Source: Myrmaecium sp. VS I D KN 1
Taxonomy: Eukaryota; Ascomycota; Dothideomycetes; Valsariales; Valsariaceae
Direction: 5' to 3'
NCBI GenBank assembly: GCA_019775845.1
Contig: JADQAV010000017.1
Location: forward strand, 186,001-250,000
DNA: 64,000 bases
Part shown: positions 47,467 to 57,664 of the stretch, in pieces
Numbering within the stretch: position 1 is the first letter of the stretch
Layout of the letters: each line of letters opens with the position of its first letter
The notes under the pieces: generated by a model
What the model was told of the DNA's origin: nothing
What the model saw: only the letters and a program-made list of their open reading frames with translations
The model's database searches: none
Translations under genes and position numbers: made by a program

Positions 47467-49404
47467 TCATTCGACCAACTCCTCCACCAGCAAGGCCTCG
47501 AGCTCGTCGCGGCGGAAGGGGACGAGGAGGCGCTCGGCGCCGCCGGCGTCGATCCGGCTTTCCACCATCCGGTGGTCCTGGAACTCCTTGAGCAGGGTCC
47601 GGAACCCGACCTCGGACGAGCAGACGAACTCCTCGACGGCCTTGTGGTACAGGACGCGGTACTCGACGCCGGCGGTACCGTCGGAGGAGAGCTCCAGCGC
47701 GGGCTGTCGCTGACGATGCCGCCGAGGTTGGCCTTGGCGGCGGCCGCTGTCCCCGTCATCGGAGTCGGAAAAGGTCGTGGCGTTAGGATCGGCGGCGGCA
47801 TGGGCGTCCTCGTCGTCGATCATGCCGGCGAGCTGCTCGGCGCAGAGGATCCGGAAGAGGCTCCGGGCGTTCTCGGGCAGGGAGCGGAGGACGAAGGCGA
47901 CGCCGTCGCGGCCGGCGAGGCCGCGGCGGGCGCTCCGGCCGAGCAGCTCGTTGACGGCCTCGACGGCGTCGAGGTCGCCGGCGGCGTCGTAGGGCTGGAA
48001 GGTGGTGGCGTCGTGGTGGAGGAGGCGGAGCTTGGCCCGGGTGGCCAGGTCGAAGAGCAGCGGGGTGAGCGGGTGGGAGGTGGTGAGGCAGAGGCGGATG
48101 GCCGGGTGCGGGGCCAGGGTGGCGAGGAGCGGGAGGAAGTGGCGGCGGGGCAGGGTCGGGCTGTCGAGGGCGGAGAGGAGGATGTGGATGCGGGTGCCGG
48201 GGCGGGGGGTCGAATCGGTGGCGGAGGCGGGCGAGGGCTGATGGGCGGGCAAGGCGAGGGTGGAGAGGATGAGGGCGAGGAGCTGGGCGGGGTGCTGGGG
48301 CAGGCGGAGGTGGGCGGGGACGAGCGTGCCGGCGATGGTGGCGAGGAGGTCGCGCGGGGTGAGGGACGGGTCGGCGCCGTTGACGAGGACGATGCGGGGC
48401 GGGACGTGGCCGGCGGCGGTGAGGCGGGAGTGCAGGTGGGCGGCGAAGCGGCGGAGGAGGGCGCGCTTGCTGCCGTAGCCGTGCAGGCAGAGGTTGAATC
48501 CCTCGTCCAGCTCGAAGGCCCATTGGTCGAAGGCGCGGGCGTGCAGGTCGGCCAGGAAGGTCTGCTCGGCCGCGTGATTGTCCTGGAAGGCGCGGGCGGC
48601 GGCGAAGAAGCGGTCGTGGTCCAGCAGGTCGGACGGGCCGACGGTGTGGTTGGACGTCTTCACCCCGCCCGGCCGGTTCTGCCAGAAGTACTGCTCCTGC
48701 GGCGGCAGCTGCGAAGGCACCGGCGACGGCGTTCGCTGCTTGTTCTTGCTGCCCTTCGGTCGCCCTCTGCCCCGCTTCTTGACGGGCGTCTCGGGCACTT
48801 CTGCTGGTACTGCTGTCTCTGCCCCTACCTCTCCCTCTCCCTCTTCCACTTCTTCTCCTCCTCCTCTCCCATTCACCTTGATCGTCCCACTCTCCGCTCC
48901 ATCCCCCTCCCCCTCTTCCTCTCCCTCACCAGTCTCATCCGCCGCCCAAATCTGACGTGCCAGCGTGTCCTCCTCCTCCACCGCCTCCTCATCGCTATCC
49001 CCGTATATCGTCCGCTCGATCAGTCGCCGAGCGCTCTTCCGTCGCGCGGACCGGTCCGCATTCCGCACAATCGTCGGGGTCCCCGCAACCGACCCATTTT
49101 CGTCCTCGTTCTCCTTGGCCTTGGTCGGCGTTTCGAACAGCACCTTGCGCTGAGATCTCGGCGTCCCTGCTTGCGAGAGGATGCTCTTTAGCGCCTTTTT
49201 CGGCGTGGTGAGATGTGCCGCATCGGCAGCGGCCACGGTCGCGTCCGTGAGTCGGTTGACCGTGCGCTTCCGTTTCGAAGGCGTCTCCGCGTACACTTCC
49301 TCCGGGATATCATTCTCCAGCTCGTCCGGCACCGGGGATCTGGTGCTCTTGCGAGGCGTGCCTTCGTCCTTTTCCCCAGCTCTTTTGCGCTTAGCCGAGA
49401 CCAT
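47467..49404 (-). CDS. orc2: Origin recognition complex subunit 2
   Basis: A single 645-residue exon. The first 230 residues are charged and disordered and include an AT-hook-like basic block (KKRGRGRPKGSKNK), which could bind DNA. The ORC2 domain starts near residue 240 with FWQNRPGGVKTSNHTVGPSDLL. It contains LHARAFDQWAFELDEGFNLCLHGYGSKRALLRRFA, the degenerate nucleotide-binding loop of this subunit, and IVLVNGADPSLTPRDLL. The C-terminal winged helix ends EALLVEELVE. ORC2 is an essential subunit of the six-part complex that marks replication origins. The gene is very GC rich, which produces long meaningless antisense frames. It is convergent with pdx1 and divergent from pex3. Confidence 0.93.
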   Translation of the reverse strand: MVSAKRKRAGEKDEGTPRKSTRSPVPDELENDIPEEVYAETPSKRKRTVNRLTDATVAAADAAHLTTPKKALKSILSQAGTPRSQRKVLFETPTKAKENEDENGSVAGTPTIVRNADRSARRKSARRLIERTIYGDSDEEAVEEEDTLARQIWAADETGEGEEEGEGDGAESGTIKVNGRGGGEEVEEGEGEVGAETAVPAEVPETPVKKRGRGRPKGSKNKQRTPSPVPSQLPPQEQYFWQNRPGGVKTSNHTVGPSDLLDHDRFFAAARAFQDNHAAEQTFLADLHARAFDQWAFELDEGFNLCLHGYGSKRALLRRFAAHLHSRLTAAGHVPPRIVLVNGADPSLTPRDLLATIAGTLVPAHLRLPQHPAQLLALILSTLALPAHQPSPASATDSTPRPGTRIHILLSALDSPTLPRRHFLPLLATLAPHPAIRLCLTTSHPLTPLLFDLATRAKLRLLHHDATTFQPYDAAGDLDAVEAVNELLGRSARRGLAGRDGVAFVLRSLPENARSLFRILCAEQLAGMIDDEDAHAAADPNATTFSDSDDGDSGRRQGQPRRHRQRQPALELSSDGTAGVEYRVLYHKAVEEFVCSSEVGFRTLLKEFQDHRMVESRIDAGGAERLLVPFRRDELEALLVEELVE

Positions 49405-49799
49405 TGGTGTTCGAGCTCAAAGGAAATGTATAACAGTAGACCGGCGCATCGACTGGGAATGGCGGCAAGGTGGTTTCGAGACAAGCGTAAAGGTTCAGGT
49501 GGTGGTGTAAGGAGCTATGTAGGTAGTAGCATGTGAATTCCGTGTTTTGGATGCGGAAGTCGGACAGAGCCCCAGACGCGGACCGTTGCCGGTCTTTTGT
49601 GGGCCTCAGGCAGGGACAACCGACCCTGACGTGTGCCTCGGCCTGGCGTTCACTAGCCCAGCCCTCCCAGCAGCTCGAGCTCCCTTTCCGAGAGCGTCGT
49701 CGGCCACATCCTTCGCTGTCACATCGCCAAACGCGCAAACTCAGCAGCTTCACCCCACATCGGATGCACTGAGCACACCTCAGACATCCTTCCTTCACC
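49405..49799. promoter_or_regulatory. Shared promoter of orc2 and pex3
   Basis: These 395 bases lie between divergent start codons. No diagnostic site was identified. Confidence 0.5.
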
Positions 49800-51937
49800 A
49801 TGATAGCCGCCACGCGCCGGTGGCTCAGGCGCAATCGGACCAACCTCGCCGTCGGGGCGGGCGTGCTGGGCGCGACCTATTTTGCCGGCCAGTATGTGCT
49901 GAGCAAGATCACCGAGGCCAGACAGCGCATGGCCGACGAGAGGATCGCACGGGAGAAGTATGCATCCGATCTGATATCTGGTTTCCTCTCCGCTCTGCTA
50001 ACCTAGAGCTGCCCAACCAGCCTTCGTCGACGATTCGAGCAGAACCAGGAAGACTGCACCTACACCGTCCTCGCCATCCTCCCTACTGCCACCGACAACA
50101 TCACTCAGGCCGTGCCGGTCGAACAGACGTTGGAAGAGCTTCAGCAGCAAAAGGCTGAGCGGCTCGCCCGCAGTGTGGGCGCATCTGAGATCGCCTCGTC
50201 CGACCTAGCCTCCACGGCAGCACCGAGCGTCGTCACCGAAGACGACGGCAAGAGCCTGAAGAGTTTCCAGAGCGAGAGCTACGTACATGCGAGCCAGGTC
50301 GCCGAGCCCTCCCAGTCCAGCGATGCTGGAGCGGAGACGCAGAAGCCGCCGAAGCCCAGAAAGAGCAAGGCACAGTTGTGGAACGAGATGAAGATAAGCT
50401 GTAGGTGCATTCTATCGGCACCATGACGCGCTCGCTGATAGTCATAGCAATCTCGCGAGCGTTCACTCTCATCTATACCCTCGCTCTCCTCACCCTCCTC
50501 ACTCGCATCCAGCTCAACCTCCTTGGTCGTCGCACCTATCTCGCCAGCGTGGTGTCACTTGCGACACCCCCGTCGAAGGAGCCGAGGATCAAGCTTGAAA
50601 ACCATGACGATGACAGTTTCGAGCAGGCCTATGGAAACGACTTTGAGACCAACCGCAAGTATCTATCCTTTAGCTGGTGGCTCCTTCACCGCGGATGCAA
50701 GGCCATCCTCGAGAAGGTCACCACCGCGGTGAACGAAGTCTTTGGACCTTTGAACCCAAGAGAGGACATCAGCCTCCAGCGACTTTCCGAACTCACCCTC
50801 GAGGTCCGCAAAAAGGTCGAGGGAGCGACCGAACAAGAGCGCAGGTTTGTCTCCACTACACCCCTCAACCCCGCACCCCACTTTCCCGCATCACTACCCC
50901 ACGGAGAGAATGGGATCTAACCCCACATCACCATCGCCAGAAACCAAAAATACCTCCCATACCTCCTCCCCTCCACCGAAGACGAAGCGCTCGTCCTCAC
51001 CGAATCCGGCACCGGGGCGTCCTCCGACAGCCCCCTGATCACCCCCTCCCTCCGCCGCCTACTCGACGAAACCTCCGACCTGATCGACTCCCCCCACTTC
51101 ACCGCCGTCCTAACCCAGCTCCTCGACGCCGCCTTCTCCCACCTCATCGACACCAAGATCGCCGCGCTCGCGTACAAGATCCCCCCGACCTCTGCCTCCA
51201 CCGGCCGCATCCACGAGCTCGTGAACCCGAACGAGGTCAAGGCCAAGGTAGCCAACACCCTCGCCGTCTTCTGCCGCCAGGCCCACGCGATCGGCACCGG
51301 CGTGCAGAACGAGTACCTCGCGCAGATGGAGCACGTCCGCGACCTCGAAGCCTTCGCCGCCGTCGTGTACGCGAGTAACTGGGAGGCCGAAGTGCCCGAG
51401 AGCGGAAGCGGAAGCGGGAGCGAGGGCGGGAGCGGTGCTGGTGCCGCTACCGCTACCGCTGCCGTGCGGTCCGAGGATGTGGCCGGCGCGGTCAAGCGGG
51501 CTTGGGAAGAGACGGCGGGCGAGAGCGCTGAGTCGGGTGTCACGCTGGCATCTTCCACTCCTTCTGCTCCTATCCCTGCTCCTGCCACTGCTCCTGCCCC
51601 CGCCCTTGCCCCTGCCGCTGCCCCTGTCCTTAGCGCTAGCGCCGGTACTACGCAGCCTCCCGATGCGCAGCGGGAGGAGGCGAAAGAGCCAGAGACGGAG
51701 AAGGGAGTGGAGGAGGGGCAGAAGGGGACGACCGAGGGTGGGGCTGGAGCTACATCGGCTGCAGCGGCAGAACCAGCACCAGCACCAGCACCAGCTGATG
51801 CCGTCCCCGAGTCCCCCGCCATCGGCGTGGTCGGGGACGCGGGTGACACTGGAGACGTGCACGTGTTCGAGTCGGCGTGGAAGGAGGCGTTGGCGAGGGA
51901 GGATGGGAAAGAGGCAGGACCTGAGAGGACGGCCTAG
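49800..51937 (+). CDS. pex3: Peroxin PEX3 with extended C-terminus
   Basis: Exons 49800..49957, 50021..50400, 50448..50844 and 50941..51937 encode 643 residues. The N-terminus has a basic patch and membrane anchor (RRNRTNLAVGAGVLGATYFAGQYVL) followed by NLRRRFEQNQEDCTYTVLAILPT, both typical of PEX3. The conserved middle part includes FTLIYTLALLTLLTRIQLNLLGRR and YLSFSWWLLHRGC. PEX3 anchors PEX19 at the peroxisomal and ER membranes and inserts peroxisomal membrane proteins. The conserved domain ends near residue 463. The last 180 residues are a low-complexity tail rich in alanine, proline, serine and glutamate, longer than usual. The reading frame stays open and ends in an ordinary stop. Confidence 0.93.
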
Positions 51938-52530
51938 TCGTCTCGTTTGGTTTCCGTCATGTTTCTGTCCTCGAGGGGACTTGCCTTATTTCTTTCTTTT
52001 CCTTTCTCTCCTCTTTTCCCTTTCTCTTCCTTCCCCCTCCATCTTTTTTTCATTTACCGTTTCCTTTTTTTCCACTGTATGATATGATATCATGATAGGA
52101 CAACACACATATATGAGACTGGGTTAGCATACACACATGGATACACACTCACACGTCTCTTATCAGATCTGGTGCGAGGTCGGTCAGGTTTGGCTTTCGT
52201 TGATTCGTTGGGCAGTGAGTGAACCGTCGATGCAAACAGTAACTGTCTTTCCTTCCAGAGAAAGAAAGAGGGATGTTTATCCCTTCGCTTTCCCTCCCTA
52301 TCCCTTGTCTTCTCCCACCCGTCACCCATCACCCCTTCCTGGAGCATTTTAACACCATTCCGGAACCTTCTGGGAAGATGAAATAGATAGAGAAAGCCAC
52401 ACGCCCTCCAACAAACCATCCAGTAAAAAAAAAAAAAAAAAAAAAAAAGCCAACCAAAGAAAAATTAAAAAAAAAAAATCCTTCCCCTCTCCATTCCTCC
52501 CCTCCTTCCCAGCCAAGCAAGACCACTCTC
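51938..52530. other. 3' region of pex3 with homopurine tracts
   Basis: This is the spacer between pex3 and the uncertain minus-strand gene. It contains CT-rich sequence at 51980-52080 and runs of A at 52425-52448 and 52468-52479. No gene is recognised. Confidence 0.5.
52425..52448 (+). repeat. Poly(A) tract of 24 bases
   Basis: There are 24 uninterrupted A residues, followed after a short spacer by another run of 12. No target-site duplication or coding remnant next to it suggests a retroposed copy, so I treat it as a simple homopolymer. Confidence 0.85.
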
Positions 52531-53325
52531 CTACGGATCCATCATCGACCGACCCCGCGGATGGATCCCCGGATCTAACGAGGATGAATTGGGGGAGGAG
52601 ACATCCGCGCGCGCGTTCCAAATCGGCAGGCCGTGGCCGCGGTCCGTCGGCGGATGGGGGTGATGCCCGGGTTCGGAGACCTGTCGGTGGGGAGGGAGGG
52701 AGAAGGTGCCGTTGAGGAGGGAGGAGGGTGGTTGGTTTTGTTCAATGGAGGGGGTGGCGTTGGAGGAGGAGGAGGATGGTGAAGGTTTGGATTCGTGGGC
52801 TTGCTGCTGCTGCTGCTGGCCTTGTTCCCCAGAGGGGTAGGAGGTGCTGGAGGAGTCACCGACGCGTTGCGTAGTGCCGTTGGCATCCGCGTTGGCGTCA
52901 CTGGAGGGCGAGCCCATGATGATTCTTGCTTTTTCGATGTGGTTTTTAGCTATTGTCCTTTCCCTGGGTCGCTCTGGGAGCTGCGTAGGACTGTTGCTTG
53001 TATCACTCTCGGATGTGTCGGGTGTGAGTCTGTCGGCGAGTGTTTCCGCGGGCTCGAGGTTCGTGCCCTTCTCCACGCTTGGTTTGATGGTGAGGCTGTG
53101 AGGAGGCGGTGCGCGGACGGTGACGTCAGTCAGGACCCTTGGTCTTATCGGTGGTTATCGGAGGTTTATGATATTGCGAGGGAGAACAGCACGGCAGCCG
53201 GGCATCACTTACTATGTAATCATAGGCAGAGTTCATGTAGAAATTCACTGTCACGATGGGCCGGCCTTGATAAAACAGCTTGGTAATAAGAGGATTTAGG
53301 AAGACATGACATTCTTCAGTGAACT
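52531..53325 (-). CDS. Uncertain low-complexity hypothetical protein
   Basis: An open minus-strand frame ends at 52531 and stays open back to about 53094. The first ATG in it (52917, MGSPSSDANADANG) would give 128 residues. The product is rich in serine, proline, glutamine and asparagine, with a QQQQQQ run, and ends HPRGRSMMDP. I recognise no family. An upstream exon is plausible at 53325..53213. It starts after a TAG acceptor and ends at a strong GTAAGT donor, and it encodes the protein-like segment FTEECHVFLNPLITKLFYQG and then RPIVTVNFYMNSAYDYI. I could not find a fully convincing acceptor joining that exon to the C-terminal frame, nor a secure start, so the model is provisional. Confidence 0.4.
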
Positions 53326-53733
53326 CTACGAATTATGATCCCGTTCCAGCAGAGTATCCAGCATCCTAGAATTACGATGAGAAACACCGTAGGCTAGGGA
53401 TCAACTGCTTGTTACCATGCATGATGATGGTACTTAAGTCTCAACTGCGCAAGCCGCTGTTGCAGCAAGCGGGGTTTTGACCTTTAAGGACGGCTTATGG
53501 CGAAGCCTTAGGGAGAATGAGGATGCATACTTACGTTTACCATGACTTACTTAAAGAAGACGCCTTATACATGGCTCGCCATGGCCTCATGTCATAGCAA
53601 GCTCTCTATTCGGAACCGTGCGAATCGTTGCTGGTTAATCAGCCTCGAGGCGCTGATATCTGATCCACGGGCCCTCCTTGCATGCTTCGTCTGGATCACG
53701 GTCTTCCGGATGATCATATGTGCTCTCCAGTCA
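53326..53733. other. Spacer downstream of the RBR ligase gene
   Basis: About 400 bases between two minus-strand genes, holding the RBR ligase 3' UTR and perhaps the promoter and first exon of the uncertain gene. Nothing else is recognised. Confidence 0.45.
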
Positions 53734-55619
53734 CTACTCGTTGCGAACAGTACGCTCATCGTCACTAACGTCGGTAACGAAGCCGGCTTCAGTTTGGCTT
53801 CCTCCTTGAGAATCACCATTGTTAGTCGAGAAAGATAGCCAAGCGCCGGGTATGGGGTGCTCTTGGGTCCAGTTGGTCCCTCCGAAGCTCTCAGTAGCAT
53901 CCTGCGACAAGTCCTCTGCGATGGCCGTCTGGTTCTCTCCAGACCCTGGAAGCTCCGTACCAAAGCCATTGAGGCCATGGTTGATTTGAGGGTTGTCTTC
54001 CGCAAGGGTCAGCAGCGCTTCAGCGACCAAGCGAGTGCCAGCCGAAAGTAGAACGTCGTCACTGTCTTCATTGCTTGTTGGATCATTCACCGTCGCCGTG
54101 GGACTCATATGCCTTCGTGGGCGTTGTTGTGGCCTTCGGTCGGCGTCGTAATGATCGTCTTCCTCCCGTTCTCTCCTTCCAAGTAATCCAGTTGCGGGAT
54201 ATACTGCACGGTGCTGACGTCCGCCGTTGAACGGGTTCTGTCCCCCTAAGTGAGCGGCAGCATGATGAGCGGTTCCGGCCGGCCTCGGAAAAGCTGTGTC
54301 GTCTGGGTTGAACGTCCCATTACGGCGCTGAAACGCGCCTGGCCTGGCAGCAGGCTCGAAACCCGGCCGCCTGTCTTGCGCGGCAACATCTGCAAGTCTC
54401 TGGCCTTCCAGTGCCCTTATGGCCTCGAGTCTCTGCCTGTATTCACGACCAAGAAGCTGAACTTCTTGCGGTTGCCGTTCATTGTTTAAAGCTGGCCGGC
54501 GCCTCGCATCGTTACCTACTGGGTCATGGTTGATCCTCCTAGAAGCAAGTTAGTGAAGTCTCCGCCGGGCGGAAGAGGACGGATACATACAAGTTTCGCC
54601 TCAAGATCCTGCGTTGCATACGGAGCTCAATCACACCATCGGGATGGGGCATATCATAGTGACCATCATCGTACGGACGAGGAAGACCTCCAATCAAGCC
54701 GTTGGCGTCTTCATAGTCGCCATCAGATTCGTCGTCGCTCAAGTGTTCCAGAGCTTCTCGAAAATATCCATTCCTGTCGCGTCCAGTATCGCGATGAAAG
54801 CCATCTTGATTGTAGCCACGTTCGTCATAATTAGGCCGTCCATACTGAGGACATGCATGGAGTCCTCTCCATTCACTGCCGCACACGTAGCAGAACTGGG
54901 TACCTGTATGGAGTTAGGGTCGTTGACTTGAATGGGAATGCTGGGAAACCTTACCGCAGACGCATATGATGTGGTTGCAGGCCTCTTTGAGATCGATAAA
55001 TCTCTTGCAACCTGGACAAGGCTTCCACCCTTGGCCGATTGCATATTTATAGAACTTATGGTCCTGAAGATCAACGCCTGGGTCACAGAAATGGGCAGCT
55101 GGGTTGAAGTCATCGCATTGTCCTGCGCACTTGCTGCATGTATACTTGAAACACTTGGGACAACAGGCGTACGATGTCCGATAGTAGTAATCTGGACGAA
55201 TAAACCCACCACAAGCGTAGTGGGCGCAGTAGAGACGCTGACTGCTCTGATTAGTCTTTCTGGCTGGGTCTAGGAGGAGGGTAGAGAGAGCCTTACTGAG
55301 CTGGAACACTATACTCTCTAGACTTCTCGAAGTCTTTTTGGATATGTTCACTGGTAAGGAAACCTTCTTCTCGAAAGTATTTAACGTCTAGCTTGACGCT
55401 GGGATCATTATTGCGCTGGTGGTTCGTTGCGCAACAGACAGGTGGCCAGTTGGTCTCGTTCCGGAAACCTTCCTCGAACGCACGTCTAACGCAGTCCTGG
55501 CAAATATGGTGACCGTGACCGCACCGAGTAGGCAGGAGACGTGCCTCATCCTCGCCGCACTGTAGGCAGCTATGTGCGTTAGGAGCTCTAGAAAATGATG
55601 TTCTCAATGGCATAGCCAT
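53734..55619 (-). CDS. RBR-type E3 ubiquitin ligase
   Basis: Exons 55619..55297, 55241..54955, 54903..54591 and 54538..53734 encode 575 residues. A RING1-like zinc region starts at C18 (CLQCGEDEARLLPTRCGHGHHICQDC). The IBR region spans about residues 113-163 (CCPKCFKYTCSKCAGQC). The RING2 region (C183 to C211) reads CPGCKRFIDLKEACNHIICVC and then GTQFCYVC. By comparison with HHARI-type enzymes, C201 in the HIIC motif would be the thioester cysteine. The C-terminal 350 residues are charged and disordered, with many arginine and asparagine residues, and end in an acidic segment. Such enzymes pass ubiquitin through their own cysteine. The substrate is unknown. The start at MAMPLRTS was chosen because no upstream ATG is in frame. 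Confidence 0.87.
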
Positions 55620-56535
55620 CTCTGACAGAACGACCAAATAATGCTGAGGAAACTATGGCAGAAGCGAATGAGGAGGATTGGTGGTTTATGGAGACAGAAG
55701 CCTAGAGGGAAATACGCTAAACCGTGAAACCCGGCTGTGGCCAGTTGGCAGACATGCTCAGACGCATAGAAATTACGCATTTCACATCCAGGTCTTGTGC
55801 GCTTTGCAACTGTGACGATAGTGAGGCCATTTCTAAATTGTGACAGTTTTAACTCTGCTGAGCTGATGTACGAAGAAAGACATGCAAACTATAAGACCAG
55901 GAGAAAGAAGACTGACCAAAACGATATTTCAATACCTTTTTACTCCAAAATTATTAGATTTGTGATGGCTCGATAATAGAAATGGAGGGCCTGTGCATGG
56001 GCTTATAGAGGTTTTCCGCAAAGATAACAATATCGCGTTGGAGGCTTTTGAAGAAGCCATTACCTAGTGAGTTGATGCGGAGCATTACATAAGTGGAACT
56101 GCACGTGCCCTTAGATCTCTCGTCACGCAAGTACCGAAAATATCGCAAGGCTTCTTACAACGTCTTCTCATCAGTAGAAATCGGATATTCACTGTTTGGA
56201 TTAACGGTATTCCTTCAAAGATACTCGTATTATGCCGCCAATATCATCGCAACGTGATCCATGAAAACAAAACACAGTCTCGAGTCGACGTGTAGGCGTC
56301 ATTCATTTTTCTGATTATTGGTCTCTCGCATAACTTGCGATTCACCTTACGCGTCATGCATCCCCTGCGTTCCTCCTAATCATCCCCTGCCGTAGCAGAT
56401 GGTAAAGCAGTCATTTCGTCATTATCCACCAACGAAGCGTTTTGATCATCCTTGCCATCCAGCGGCTACTCCGGTGATACCAACGCAATCCATGCAATCC
56501 ACGATGGAACAATGTGGGCGTTAGGGACGAGTAAT
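55620..56535. other. Spacer between rtc3-like gene and RBR ligase gene
   Basis: About 0.9 kb, both neighbours on the minus strand. It would hold the rtc3-like 3' UTR and the RBR promoter. It is more AT rich than its neighbours around 55850-56250. No gene is seen. Confidence 0.5.
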
Positions 56536-57026
56536 TTATTGATGGATCGGAGCAGTGCTGCTGACACCCGGACCGTTGGTCGGGTTGCGGTCGCCTTCCT
56601 TTCCTTGGGCCTGTATATCTTGTCAGCCAGGGCACATGCGATCAAGATGTGGAATCGCTCACCTTGGTCTCTAGGACGGTACCCTTCTCAAGGATCTGCT
56701 TAACAACTTCTTCCTCATCGTGCGAACCAAATTCGCTGTCCAGTGATGCATTGGAGGCGGCGTCGAGAACACCCTGAGCACCTTGCCTGGAGTATGACAG
56801 TGGTTAACTACAAAGCTTCACATGCTTGACGTGGAGAGAGCTCAAGCAAAAAGACTTACTGATGTGTGCAGAAGATCTTCCAGCCGTTCACTACCTGGGC
56901 TAGAGGAATGGACTTGTCTTTCTTCCAGTTTTGAACAGCCTGGGCGCTGTCAACAAGGATGATGAAGTCATCGCTTTCACCCTTGTAGTGAACCTTGACC
57001 TGGGTAGCACCAGCAGCACGAGTCAT
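56536..57026 (-). CDS. rtc3: SBDS N-terminal domain protein, RTC3-like
   Basis: Exons 57026..56860, 56786..56663 and 56610..56536 give 121 residues. The domain resembles the N-terminal FYSH domain of the SBDS ribosome factor: TQVKVHYKGESDDFIILVDS, then AVQNWKKDKSIPLAQVVNGWKIFCTHQQGAQGVLDAAS, then EEEVVKQILEKG. It is a stand-alone form like yeast Rtc3 (YHR087W), not the three-domain Sdo1. The yeast protein is small, stress induced and linked to RNA metabolism and telomere capping phenotypes. Its exact role is unclear. Four CCCCT stress elements lie about 280-310 bases upstream, which fits stress induction. Confidence 0.92.
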
Positions 57027-57664
57027 TATGAATGATGGAGGTATGTTGAGGATTGAATGAGGTTCGTGGTACGTAGGTAGATCTGTAGAAGAAGTTGTTG
57101 TGGGTGGTTGTGTGACTGTAGTAATCGTGATGGGCTATGGAAGGGGAGAGGTGTTACGACGAGGTGGGATGCCGAGCTTATATTGCTTGTCGTGTGAGCT
57201 CTATAAGCTGCCAGCTTGTTGCGGTATGACAGCTACGTCATGGGTGACAAACAATGCAAACGTGGGGCAGCATTCGGGCAGCTTCCATCACGTAATTGCC
57301 CCAGCCCCTCGCTGCCCCTCATGCCCCTCATGCCCCTCGAGGTACCCACTTGGTCAATTACTGCGTCACCTACGAGTAGTTATGGTAGTGAATGGTCGTC
57401 GTGCTCATATCAAAGTCCATACTTTGAATAGTACTGCTTCCTTGTATCTGCACAATCAAGCCATTGAAGATCTTTCAATTGTCGAAGCATACTAGTACTA
57501 ATCAATGATCTCTTATCGCTATATGATATTGGCGCCTCCGGATTGTAGATAGCATGCAATGTGTTGTTATAGGGTATACAACGGAAATTTACTGCATCTA
57601 GGGAATATGCGCATGCAATCGCGATGATACAAACCGAACTCGTACACTCCTAAAAGACTTATAT
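57027..57664. promoter_or_regulatory. Upstream region of rtc3-like gene
   Basis: These 638 bases hold the promoter of the rtc3-like gene and the 3' UTR of the CDF gene. The CCCCT cluster at 57305-57337 is the main feature. Open frames here are unsupported. Confidence 0.55.
57305..57337 (+). promoter_or_regulatory. Cluster of four CCCCT stress elements
   Basis: CCCCT occurs at 57305, 57315, 57324 and 57333, spaced nine or ten bases apart, about 280-310 bases upstream of the rtc3-like ATG. The motif is the STRE core known from yeast Msn2/Msn4 targets. Its role here is inferred. Confidence 0.6.

Noticed and set aside
46530-47801. 423-codon minus-strand open frame
   Set aside because: It spans the antisense of pdx1, the spacer and part of orc2, with no domain. 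It is a composition artefact.
47455-49191. 578-codon plus-strand open frame
   Set aside because: It lies antisense to orc2, which has clear family motifs. Very GC-rich coding DNA produces long stop-free antisense frames, and the product is repetitive glycine, glutamate and valine.
52425-52479. Two poly(A) runs as a possible retroposed copy tail
   Set aside because: No flanking direct repeats and no coding or SINE-like body next to them were found. Simple homopolymers are the easier explanation.
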